Shown piece after piece: positions 22,370-32,300 of a stretch of DNA of 42,529 bases (its first letter is position 1; each line of letters starts with the position of its first letter). The translations under genes and the position numbers were made by a program. This DNA comes from Nemertoderma westbladi. Lineage: Eukaryota > Xenacoelomorpha > Nemertodermatida > Nemertodermatidae. The notes beneath the pieces were generated by a model, which was not told the origin of the DNA, searched no databases, and saw only the letters and a program-made list of their open reading frames with translations. The stretch lies in the NCBI GenBank assembly GCA_032718475.1, contig JAUCBJ010004000.1, positions 1 to 42,529 of the forward strand. The letters are read 5' to 3'.

Positions 22370-24904
22370 ATGGCGAGTAAGTTGATCAGGAAGAGGAAGG
22401 CGGAGTCAGGAGGAAAATAAATATTGGTGGATTTCACCGAAAGACACCCGGAAGAGAAGACGAGAGGATACTACGAGAAGTTGGAAAGGGGTCACGCGGC
22501 ACGAGCGCTGCAGGACCACTTCCGGGAGATGCACGAGCAGCGGCTGGTCGGGACCTACGGAACGCCGTCGCTGGACAACGCGATCTTCCAACACTTCCAC
22601 TACGTGGTGAAAGGGGACGAGGCGAAGTTCGGGATTCCGAAGTATCCGAGGGAATCACCGAGGAAGGACTGGAAAAGATTCATAGAGTCCGTCAACAGAG
22701 GAGGATATATGATCCTAGATGACGAGGGAACCGTGGAAGACGAAGCGGGTTCGAGACGAGGAACGGCAGGGTCGGCCATGCCATACTCCTACATTTGGCC
22801 GCACCAAATGGGGACATCTTCTTATTCGACCTAGGGACGTATGGGAAGAAGGACGGGCCGAAATTAGACCGATTACCGAAAGCGGTACAAGTCTTAGTAA
22901 GGGAGAAGTCGACGACGAAAGTGGGATCGGCGATTCGCGAGGACGCAGAGAGGATCATCGGTCCGGACGCCACCAACCTCCTGGATATGCAGAAAGTCTT
23001 TATGGCTATGACGGCACCGGATGGATTGGGGGTAGTCGAAAACACAGGCCAATGCGGGGCTGTGGCGATGGGCCAATTATTGGGGCTCGTATGCCACAAA
23101 CCGATGGACTGGGGAAAGTTTAGGGAAGAATACGGAGCAGAACTAGCGAACTCGCTGAAGTGGGGAGCGAGACCGGGAAAGCAGGAGGTATATCAGTTTC
23201 GCAGAGGAGCGATAAAGGTATATCAGAAGCGATATATCCTGCAGGAGGACTGGATGATGATAAGTTTGCTTAACTTATTCATGACCGTAGTTATCGAAAG
23301 GGAACCAGGGGCATTTCTGTTATCGGGATCACCCCTAAGCTACAGGAGAGCCTTTAAAGTGGCCTTTGACGGTCTGGTAGACCACCCGGGGCTGAAGGGC
23401 GAGTCGGTGTACTACAACAGCCGACATCTGGTAGACGGGGAGACAGATACACCGTATCAGAGATGGGAGCAGCTAGAGGCGGACAGACAAGAAGCAAAGC
23501 GACTGGAAGAAGTCGCTAGACGGGAGAGGATAGAAGCAGAGGAGAGGGAAGAGGAGGCCAGGGCACAGAGTTACGGCTTCGAGGAACAGGCGGGCTTAGA
23601 CGAACTTCATTGGACTTCGTCAGGTTTTTTGGTGGGAGTCTCTAGGGCGAGAATTGGGATGGACGGTGGGATCGCCGAAACAGTCGACGTCGGGGTTGCA
23701 AACGATGCCCATACCAGCGGGCGCCGAGGGCGACCAACCGCCAAGGAAGTTAAGGGAGCTAGAGGGATGGAGAGCTACGGGCGAGAGTCAAGGCGGGAAG
23801 GGACATAGTGGATCCATCGGGATACCGGGATTGGAGACACTACCAGAAGAGGAGGACGGCGACGACGAGTTCGGAGAGATGCCGCCCATCGAGAGGATAG
23901 GCCACTCGGACACGGACTGGGTTGGCGGAAGGGTGGTGACAGCCAGTGGGGCGAGGGCCTTCTGGAACAGATCCGGCAAGCGGACCTGGGTGCACGAGGA
24001 GCCGGCGATGGATTTCGCGGGGAGCACCATCAGGTTGGGCGAGCAACCGGGAACAGCACCACGGATAGTATTCGGGGAGACGATGCCCGAGAGGGGCGGA
24101 GAGATCGACGTAAACAGGGAGAGCAACGTAGAGAAGTTCGCCTACCAGCGACTCCATAGACCGCGGAGATCGCTTGGGACGAAAGACGAGGTGGGACGGG
24201 AGACATTGGTACTCGGCTGCGACTACTGTGGGAGACAGACCCATCAGGAAAGCAGCTGCCTATACCGGTTCCAACGGGGAACCTTTTGTCTCTACTGTAG
24301 AGAACCAAGCCACAGGATGGGGGCGTGTCCACGGTTGCATAACCGATGTCCAAAGTGCCACTTTCGGGGACACTACGGGCGCGAGTGCGACTGGATGAGC
24401 GACGAGGAAAAGTTCACAAGATTCGAGGAGTGGGCCGACGTCGGGGCCATGACGCGCCAGCGCATGAAGGCCCAAGAGTTCAAGTGGGGTTTCTTCCTCA
24501 TAAACCAGGAGACCCACATGGAAATCATAAAGCGAAGGTTACCGTTTACCTATCAAGAGGTAGCAACGGCGGCGTCGTTCGCCGGAGTTATGAACACGCA
24601 ACGGTACCTGGACAGGTGGACACCAGAGAACCGGAGGGAGTTTAGGGATTTCTTGGCGGAACACGTACCAAAGGCAATGAAAATGATCCTATGGGACGCC
24701 ACGCGAGGGAGACAACCAGGCCATTCTGAGGGGCCACCGGCGAAGCGGTATCGGGCATTAATAACACCAGCGCACAAGGAGCCGACGACCGGGATCAGCA
24801 AGGAAGTGGCGGCGAAGGTCCGGAAGCAGAAAGCGGATGATGCCAGAGGAACGGTGATAACCAAGAAACGGGCCAGGGAAGAGGACGTGAGGAGGAACAG
24901 ATAA
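22370..24904 (+). pseudogene. Gag-like ORF with three CCHC zinc knuckles, broken
   Basis: The ATG at 22370 opens a basic start (ASKLIRKRKAESGGK), but TAA follows at codon 17. The same frame resumes to about 22750, then coding moves to another frame (about 22760-23600) and returns to the first (about 23610-24904). That makes one stop and two frameshifts across about 845 codons. Three canonical CX2CX4HX4C knuckles lie at 24218-24259, 24287-24328 and 24347-24388, as in retroelement nucleocapsids that bind RNA. Upstream is an acid- and arginine-rich helical segment (RRERIEAEEREEEAR), probably coiled coil. The 3' part has an arginine/lysine-rich tail. I do not recognise the family beyond gag. An early TAA used by readthrough is possible but less likely than decay. 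Confidence 0.75.
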
Positions 24905-25583
24905 GTTCCCAGATACGAGGGAGTGAGACTGAGACTGGGACGTGGTGCGCCTGGAAGGCGCCGCATGCAACGTACGAACTATTAAATACAAATTTAATTA
25001 ATGCAAATAATCATATAAGTGCAATTTGTATGTACGTACGTAGTAATTAGCAGTAAAATACACGATCGGAGTAAGTACTATAGTCATACAACCTTTCTCA
25101 ACTAGCTAGTGGGACTGGGGGATAACTGACTATGGCATTGTGGACGAGACGCCAGACAATTTCACACCTCTTGAGTGCGACGGCACGAGAGGGGGGGGGG
25201 GGGGGGGGGGGGAGATTCGTCAGAAGGGAAGAGACAGACGAAGTGAGGTTGAGGGACGGAATAATAGTGCGGAGTGCGGAGAGAGTGCCGATGCAATTCC
25301 AGTGTGGGGGGGGGGAGAATAAGAGGCTGAGTAAGGGACGAGGAGGTCCGAATGTGAGAGAGTTAGGGTGAGAGTGAAGGTGAGATAGGGCGAAAATGTT
25401 GGGGAAACAAAAGTTGCGTGGGAGGTGAGCGCGATCGGCCCGACATGAGACGCCAGGCACACAGGGTAGCGTTATCATACCCATAGGGGGCGGCCTGGAA
25501 AGCCGGCTCCTAGAGAAAAGAATTCCACCCCACACCCGATACTAGATCGGGATCCAGCGGGATTGTAACGCACTTTTAGGTTG
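24905..25583 (+). other. Non-coding 3' region of the gag-only element
   Basis: No ORF with recognisable motifs. It holds a G22 run at 25191-25212, a further G-rich stretch near 25306 and TACGTACGTAG near 25032, which echoes the palindrome core of the 21-kb array. The long antisense frames are shadows of purine-rich sequence. Confidence 0.6.
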
Positions 25584-25612
25584 ATGCTATCTTCTTACCG
25601 GGAAGATAGCAT
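25584..25612. other. Perfect 11-bp hairpin just before the polypurine tract
   Basis: ATGCTATCTTC (25584-25594), a 7-base loop TTACCGG, then GAAGATAGCAT (25602-25612). The G-run of the polypurine tract begins at the next base, so this is positioned to act in 3'-end processing, packaging or plus-strand priming of the element RNA. The function is inference. Confidence 0.9.
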
Positions 25613-25621
25613 GGGGGGGAG
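25613..25621 (+). promoter_or_regulatory. Polypurine tract (plus-strand primer)
   Basis: GGGGGGGAG directly abuts the LTR start TGTTAGC. In LTR retrotransposons an RNase H-resistant purine tract at this place primes plus-strand DNA. Confidence 0.85.
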
Positions 25622-26163
25622 TGTTAGCTTATTCAATCCCGCCAACACCCCATAAAGTTATAAGCCGATAAGCAATATTGGGAGCCACGAGATTGGGCAA
25701 TTAACCAACTCGTGCCATCCCAATGAGAGTGGGAAGGAAGCACACAATAGAGGGTCAGGGGCCAAACCCCTAACCCAGAGAACACAGGTGGAGTGAACGG
25801 GAATACTCCACGGGGCGCCAACAAGGGTATTAACCAATCAGAGGGGGGGAATGGCATCGATTGAGTAGCAGTAAGGCCACCGTGCAATATAACCAATAAC
25901 CTATTAATCAGTGATTCAGTTATCTCAGTGTAGCAGTGCTAGCGTAGGTTGGTAGTCAATTAGTTTAGTTAGGGGATCACGGGACTTTAGTTACCGTATC
26001 CCGCCTTGTACACATTATATCTATATCTATATCCTATGCCCTATTATTATTATACACCGAACTTCAGAACTCAGTTACTTTATTTCACCCTTATACACGG
26101 CGGGGACGCGTGGACTAAATTACCACATCGGATAAATCGGGATCCCTCCTGGATCCCGTCACA
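25622..26163 (+). mobile_element. 3' LTR, 542 bp
   Basis: It starts TGTTAGCTTATTC after the polypurine tract and ends GGATCCCGTCACA. The start (ATTCAAT-CCGCC, CCCATAAAGTT, TAAGCAATATTGGG) and the last 12 bases (GATCCCGTCACA) match the solo LTR at 13138-13772, while the centre differs. A hairpin CACGAGATTGG/CCAACTCGTG lies about 70 bp in, the same place as the 13-bp hairpin of the solo LTR. The bases that follow (ATGAA) would be the target duplication, but the left partner is lost. The 5' LTR of this element is not in the window. Confidence 0.87.
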
Positions 26164-27185
26164 ATGAAAATTCTGAAATGGGTTGGAATTGTTCACGGTT
26201 GAAATTTTCAGAGTTGGAATTGTCTGGATCGAAATAAAAATAAATATTTTGGTGGTTGAAATTACAGCTATACACACAGACAAATACAATATTATCAATT
26301 TTCAATATATTTATTTAATCAATAGATGTAGTAAAATAGGGAAAAAAGGTAGAACTTTTTTTTCATTATTCTCGAGGTATTTTATTTACCGAGCGTCAGC
26401 GAGGTTAATAAATGGTCGAGAGAATATTGAAAAAAAAAATGTACTACGTTTTTTTCCCATGTAATACGTTATTTTATTCTTAAATTGGTACTTTTTTTAT
26501 TTGTCAATTCTTTAATAAAACATAGAGAAATACTGCAGTACAGTAGTGTTACAAATTAAATTGAACTGTAGTATTTTATTATATTGCTTCCATAATTACT
26601 GTGATTCAAATTATTGTACTCTTCAACTCTCGATGTTGCCTTACTCAATATTAAAATAATTTAGTGTTCTCGAATATTTATTACGTAACTAGAAAGCTGC
26701 TTAACTACCTAAACCAATATTGGATATTGAGTTCCGTTTTGGAGTACGCCGCACAGACACTAAAGTGGCAATTTCTTTTGAGTGAGTGAATGGATTTTAC
26801 TAAAATTACTTGCAAACATTTTCTACGTCGATGCTCTTTCAATATATGTAATAAAATTAAAGAAATTCCATCAAAAATATTTTAATTTACATATTTCGCC
26901 GGGAAAAAAGTAAAATCAATGCAATCCTATGGGTTACTTTTTTTCCCTAGTGAAAAGTGAAACTTTTTCTCCCGATTTTTGACTAAATTCGAGCGAAAAA
27001 GTAACAATTTAAGAATAAAATAGTTTAATTTCATTTGTTATGGGATTAAAACCTGCTGTATGTATTTCAACAAACCAGAAACCAATATGCAACAATAATT
27101 TTTTTCTTTTTTTCTATAGTACATATGTCACTGCGTACATTTTTATTTTCCAAATTAAGAAAAAATTAATGAAATTAGAGATATA
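26164..27185. other. AT-rich interval with inverted repeats
   Basis: No gene is visible. A 17-18-bp inverted repeat, ATTTTATTCTTAAATTG (26471-26487) and its complement (27005-27021), brackets about 520 bp. Inside and around it are several degenerate copies of a GGGAAAAAAGTAA-type motif in both orientations (for example 26906-26946, which folds back on itself). It could be a decayed foldback or MITE-like element, or an AT-rich upstream region of the following gene. Confidence 0.45.
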
Positions 27186-28138
27186 ATGAAATTTAACAAT
27201 GATATTATTAAATATAAATCGATCGCTCATTTCAAACGATCCTTAAATAAACCTATGATCAGAGTTCCGGAATACTCGATCAGACCTCCTCATTCCCTAG
27301 TTAGACCTCAGACTCTTGATCCTAATAGTATCACGGATCCTCCAGAACTGTACTCACTGTTCAAAGATCTAGTGTTACCCGAACAGTTAGTCGGTGGCAC
27401 TCCGGTTGTGGGCTCCCTAAATATTCGCCCATCTTACCTAGCCGGATTGGGACGCGGACATCTAATATCGCCATTCAACCGTATCATCGTCCCGGTTTAA
27501 CCCGATACAACCTGTCACCGAGGCGGAGGAGAGAGTTGTACGAAACGCGTTGGACACTATTCTTCAAAAGATCGGAAAAGGAACCTACAATTGTTTAGAG
27601 ATACGTAAATTGCAGCAACAAGTCCAAGCGGTAAATGAATTAGCTTTATCTCAGTTCGATCAGGAAATCCAGAATCTCTAAGAAGATATCGAACTTGGAC
27701 GGCTCTACTTTCTGCAAGAGTTTGGACAAATGTTTTCAACGACAAGCGGAGGAAAATCAGCTCGAGGAGAAGCATATCGATTCCGATAGAGCCCGAGAAC
27801 GCGAGTTGGAAAGAATCATCAAACCGAGGAAATTTCTCACTATACACGGTCCACCTACCGCTATCGTTCAGACGACCCGTCAGGGACCAGTAAGAGCTGC
27901 TGTCTCAAAACGCGCTCTCAAGGTTGTTTGACCTCGTTCCACTGAGGTTGATACCGATCAACCGGGTACCTCGACCGGCGGATACACCGACCGTAACCCT
28001 AAACCTTCTGATGCAATTGTATTGCACCCTTCACCCATGGGTTATAGCCCTCCTGGTAAAGTGGCTCGCCCCAAAGAGAAAATGACTCTTGCTAGCCTCA
28101 AAAAACTGCATAAACGCCGTCCGCGCAAGAAAAACTAA
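27186..28138 (+). pseudogene. Unrecognised intronless gene with basic C-terminus, decayed
   Basis: Coding-like sequence starts at ATG 27186 and ends at TAA 28136-28138, about 317 codons, but spans three frames. The first part (to about 27490) has VPEYSIRPPHSLVRP and DPPELYSLFKDLVLPEQLVGG. The second (about 27490-27700) has PVTEAEERVVRNALDTIL and is broken by TAA at 27679. The third has a charged helix (SDRARERELERIIKP), a TGA at 27929 and a tail rich in Lys/Arg (LKKLHKRRPRKKN). Both stops are explained by one C-to-T change each (CAA to TAA, CGA to TGA). The gene has no introns and sits among transposons, so a viral or mobile-element structural protein is possible, but I recognise no family. 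Confidence 0.6.
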
Positions 28139-29399
28139 CTGTTTAGAGTATTTTAATATTTTAGAAACTGTGATTTTTTATATTTTATAGAATTAAATCA
28201 AATTTTCTGGGAGCGGTGTAAAGGCTTTTGCGGATCTAGCTAGTTATTTTCCCCGCAAAGTACTCTGTAGGTGTTTTAGCGGACATAAAAAGCCGTTTCC
28301 TTACTGTACAGGTGTTTTAGTGGACATAAAAAGCCATTTCTTCTGTATGTGTACTTTAGCGGACATAACTAGCGATTTTATGTCGCAATACGCCAAAATA
28401 CTCTTGATACAGTATAGTTCCGATGACGACATCTATCAGCTGATATGTCCACGTGTAACTTTTTCTTTGTTCTTTGTTCGGCTCACTCGACCAATCAGAG
28501 CGATTTTCTTTGTGTTGGACAGTGCATATAGAAACTCACACAATTCAGTCAGTGTGTATTTTCCTAAGCCTAGAACACCGGCTGTGGAATTATTCTGTGT
28601 TTCAGACTTTAGCCAAACATTGGAACAGCTTTGATCATAGAAACGTATAACTGTTATCAACCAAATCGCACCTCATATCACAAATCGAACTGGTCATCTC
28701 AAATGCTATACATACCTTTCACCGCATTGTTTTACTGCTATTTACTGTCGGTTATTAACTGTATCAGTTGATGGAATATTGTTATATTTGGAGAATATCG
28801 ATAAATAACCATAAAACCCCAATCTTCTTGATATACTGAAGGTTAGAGAGACCGGTTACATATAGCAATTGCGACTTACATTATAGTGGTTTTGGAGTGA
28901 ATTTAATGCTATTTCATAGGCCCTACATGTGTCGGTTGCTCCTTATATATGATTAAAATTAGTGAAGGTTGGCAGATCAGTGTGCAGCAGTGTGCGGTAT
29001 TGTGCATGAGTGTGATAGATAACAAAGCATTTCCTAAAGAATGCGCTTTATACGTAAATCATTAGCCATCCCGTTGTGTTTAGTGTAAGTCATAACTCTG
29101 TTTACATACTTAGAGCGCCACGTCCTAAAGGAACTGTTAATATTTCCCGAAAGTGAATAATATTTGTCAGAGATTATATATTAACGATCAATCGAATAGT
29201 ACAGTAAGCCTACACCGCAATAAGGTCAGAGCATCCGAATCTAGTCTCCCTTAACCGTGGGTGAATGATCGCGCATAGGCTGGCTTCGGCTAATGTAACT
29301 TTATGTGTATCAAATACTTGTTATAGGCTAAAGTCGATTTATAACCTAGAAGACACCTAAATTTGGCAGGTTAAACTGCTAAAGGTCTAAAAGCGCGAA
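28139..29399. other. Interval with three short direct repeats, otherwise unassigned
   Basis: Near 28268-28375 the motif TTTTAGCGGACATAAAAAGCC recurs three times at about 40-43 bp spacing with small changes (TTTTAGTGGACATAAAAAGCC, CTTTAGCGGACATAACTAGC). The rest is AT-rich with no convincing gene; a 104-codon frame at 28320-28634 lies partly in these repeats and shows no motif. Confidence 0.6.
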
Positions 29400-32300
29400 C
29401 AACCACACATTGTGCTAGCTATGGGACCAAACAGTTGAACCACACATTGTTCTAGCTATGGGACCTAACAGTTGAACCACACATTGTTCTAGCTATGGGA
29501 CCAAACAGTTGAACCACACATTGTTCTAGCTATGGGACCAAACAGTTGAACCACACATTGTGCTAGCTATGGGACCAAACAGTTGAACCACACATTGTGC
29601 TAGCTATGGTAACAAACAGTTGAACCACACATTGTTCTAGCTATGGGACCAAACAGTTGAACCACACACTGTGCTAGCTATGGGACCAACCAGTTGAACC
29701 ACACATTGTTCTAGCTATGGGACCAAACAGTTGAACCACACACTGTGCTAGCTATGGGACCAAACAGTTGAACCAAACATTGTTCTAGCTATGGGACCAA
29801 ACAGTTGAACCACACATTGTGCTAGCTATGGGGCCAAACAGTTGAACCACACATTGTGCTAGCTATGGGACCAAACAGTTGAACCACACATTGTTCTAGC
29901 TATGGGACCAAACAGTTGAACCACACATTGTTCTAGCTATGGGACCAAACAGTTGAACCACACACTGTGCTAGCTATGGGACCAAACAGTTGAACCACAC
30001 ATTGTTCTAACTATGAGACCAAACAGTTGAACCACACACTGTGCTAGCTATGGGACCAAACAGTTGAACCAAACATTGTTCTAGCTATGGGACCAAACAG
30101 TTGAACCACACATTGTGCTAGCTATGGGACCAAACAGTTGAACCACACATTGTGCTAGCTATGGGACCAAACAGTTGAACCAAACATTGTTCTAGCTATG
30201 GGACCAACAGTTGAACCACATATTGTGCTAGCTATGGAACCAAACAGTTGAACCACACATTGTTCTAACTATGGGACAAAACAGTTGAACCACACATTGT
30301 GCTAGCTATGGTACCAAACAGTTGAACCTCACATTGTTCTAGCTATGGGACCAAACAGTTGAACGACACATTATGCTAGGTGACCAAACAGTTGAACCAC
30401 ACATTGTGCTAGCTATGGGACCAAACAGTTGAACCACACATTGTGCTAGATATGGGACCAAACAGTTGAACTACACATTGTGCTAGCTATGGGACCAAAC
30501 AGTTGAACCACACATTGTGCTAGCTATGGGACCAATCAGTTGAACAAAACATTGTTCTAGCTATGGGACAAAACAGTTGAACCACACATTGTGCTAGCTA
30601 TGGGAACAAACAGTTGAACCACACACTGTGCTAGCTATGGGTCCAAACAGTTGAACCTCACATTGTTCTAGCTATGGGACCAAACAGTTGAACCACACAT
30701 TGTGTTAGGTGACCAAACAGTTGAACCACACATTGTGCTAGCTATGGGACCAAACAGTTGAACCACACATTGTGCTAGCTATGGGACCAAACAGTTGAAC
30801 CACACATTGTGCCAGCTATGGGACCAAACAGCTGAACCACACACTGTGCTAGCTATGGGACCAAACACTTGAACCACACATTGTGCTAGCTATGGGACCA
30901 AACAGTTGAACCACCCACTGTGCTAGCTATGGGACCAAACAGTTGAACCACACACTGTGCTAGCTATGGGACCAAAGAGCTGAACCACACATTGTGCTAG
31001 CTATGGGACCAAACAGTTGAACCACACATTGTGCCAGCTATGGGACCAAACAGCTGAACCACACACTGTGCTAGCTATGGGACCAAACAGTTGAACCACA
31101 CATTGTGCTAGCTATGGGACCAAACAGTTGAACCACCCACTGTTCTAGCTATGGGACCAAACAGTTGAACCACACACTGTGCTAGCTATGGGACCAAACA
31201 GTTAAACCACACATTGTGCTGGCTATGGGACCAAACAGTTGAACCACACATTGTGCTAGCTATGGGACCAAACAGTTGAACCACACAATGTGCTAGCTAT
31301 GGGACCAAACAGTTGAACCACACATTGTGCTAGCTATGGGACCAAACAGTTGAACCACACATTGTGCTAGCTATGGGACCGAACAGTTGAACCACCCACA
31401 CATTGTGCTAGCGATGGGACCAAACAGTTGAACCACACATTGTGCTCGCTATGGGACCAAACAGTTAAACCACACACTGTGCTAGCTATGGGACCCAACA
31501 GTTGAACCACATATTGTGCTAGCTATGGAACCAAACAGTTGAACCACACATTGTGCTAACTATGGGACCAAACAGTTGAACCACACATTATGCTAGCTAT
31601 GGGACCAAACAGTTGCACCATACATTGTGCAAGCTAAGGGACCAAACAGTTGAACCACACATTGTGCTAGCTATGGGACCAAACAGTTGAACCTCACATT
31701 GTTCTAGCTATGGGACCAAACAGTTGAACCACACATTGTGCTAGGTGACCAAACAGTTGAACCACACATTGTGCTAGCTATGGGACCAAACAGTTGAACC
31801 ACACATTGTGCTAGATATGGGACCAAACAGGTGAACTACACATTGTGCTAGCTATGGGACCAAATAGTTGAACCACACATTGTGCTAGCTATGGGACCAA
31901 ACAGTTGAACCAAACATTGTTCTAGCTATGGGACAAAACAGTTGAACCACACATTGTGCTAGCTATGGGACCAAACAGTTGAACCACACATTGTGCTAGC
32001 TATGGGACCAAACAGTTGAACCACACATTGTTCTAGCTATGGGACCAAACAGTTGAACCATACATTGTTCTAGCTATGGGACCAAACAGTTGAACCACAC
32101 ACTGTGCTAGCTATAGGACCAAACAGTTGAACCACACATTGTTCTAGCTATGAGACCAAACAGTTGAACCACACACTGTGCTAGGCATGGGACCAAACAG
32201 TTGAACCAAACATTGTTCTAGCTATGGGACCAAACAGTTGAACCACACATTGTGCTAGCTATGGGACCAAACAGTTGAACCACACATTGTGCTAGCTATG

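Larger units (their letters stand above)
22370..26163 (+). mobile_element. Gag-only LTR retrotransposon remnant with 3' LTR, 5' LTR missing
   Basis: Order on the plus strand: gag pseudogene, about 680 bp of non-coding DNA, a hairpin, a polypurine tract and a 542-bp LTR. There is no protease, RT, RNase H or integrase between gag and the LTR, which fits a non-autonomous gag-only element mobilised in trans, or a large internal deletion. The left boundary is uncertain: it may extend through the palindrome array to 19136, in which case the BEL-like ORF would belong to the same unit. The coordinates given start at the gag ATG. Confidence 0.65.

Noticed and set aside
25098-25535. 145-codon antisense open frame in the non-coding tail of the gag-only element
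   Set aside because: Ser/Pro/Leu-rich shadow of purine-rich sequence, runs across the G22 tract as a proline run, no motif.
19136-26163. One complete LTR retrotransposon
   Set aside because: No 5' LTR matching 25622-26163 and no RT or integrase are visible, and two distinct gag-type ORFs are present. One deleted element or two adjacent ones cannot be separated from this window.
29161-29300. Possible small RNA gene before satellite B
   Set aside because: I looked for tRNA box A/B or snRNA-like motifs and found none that hold together.
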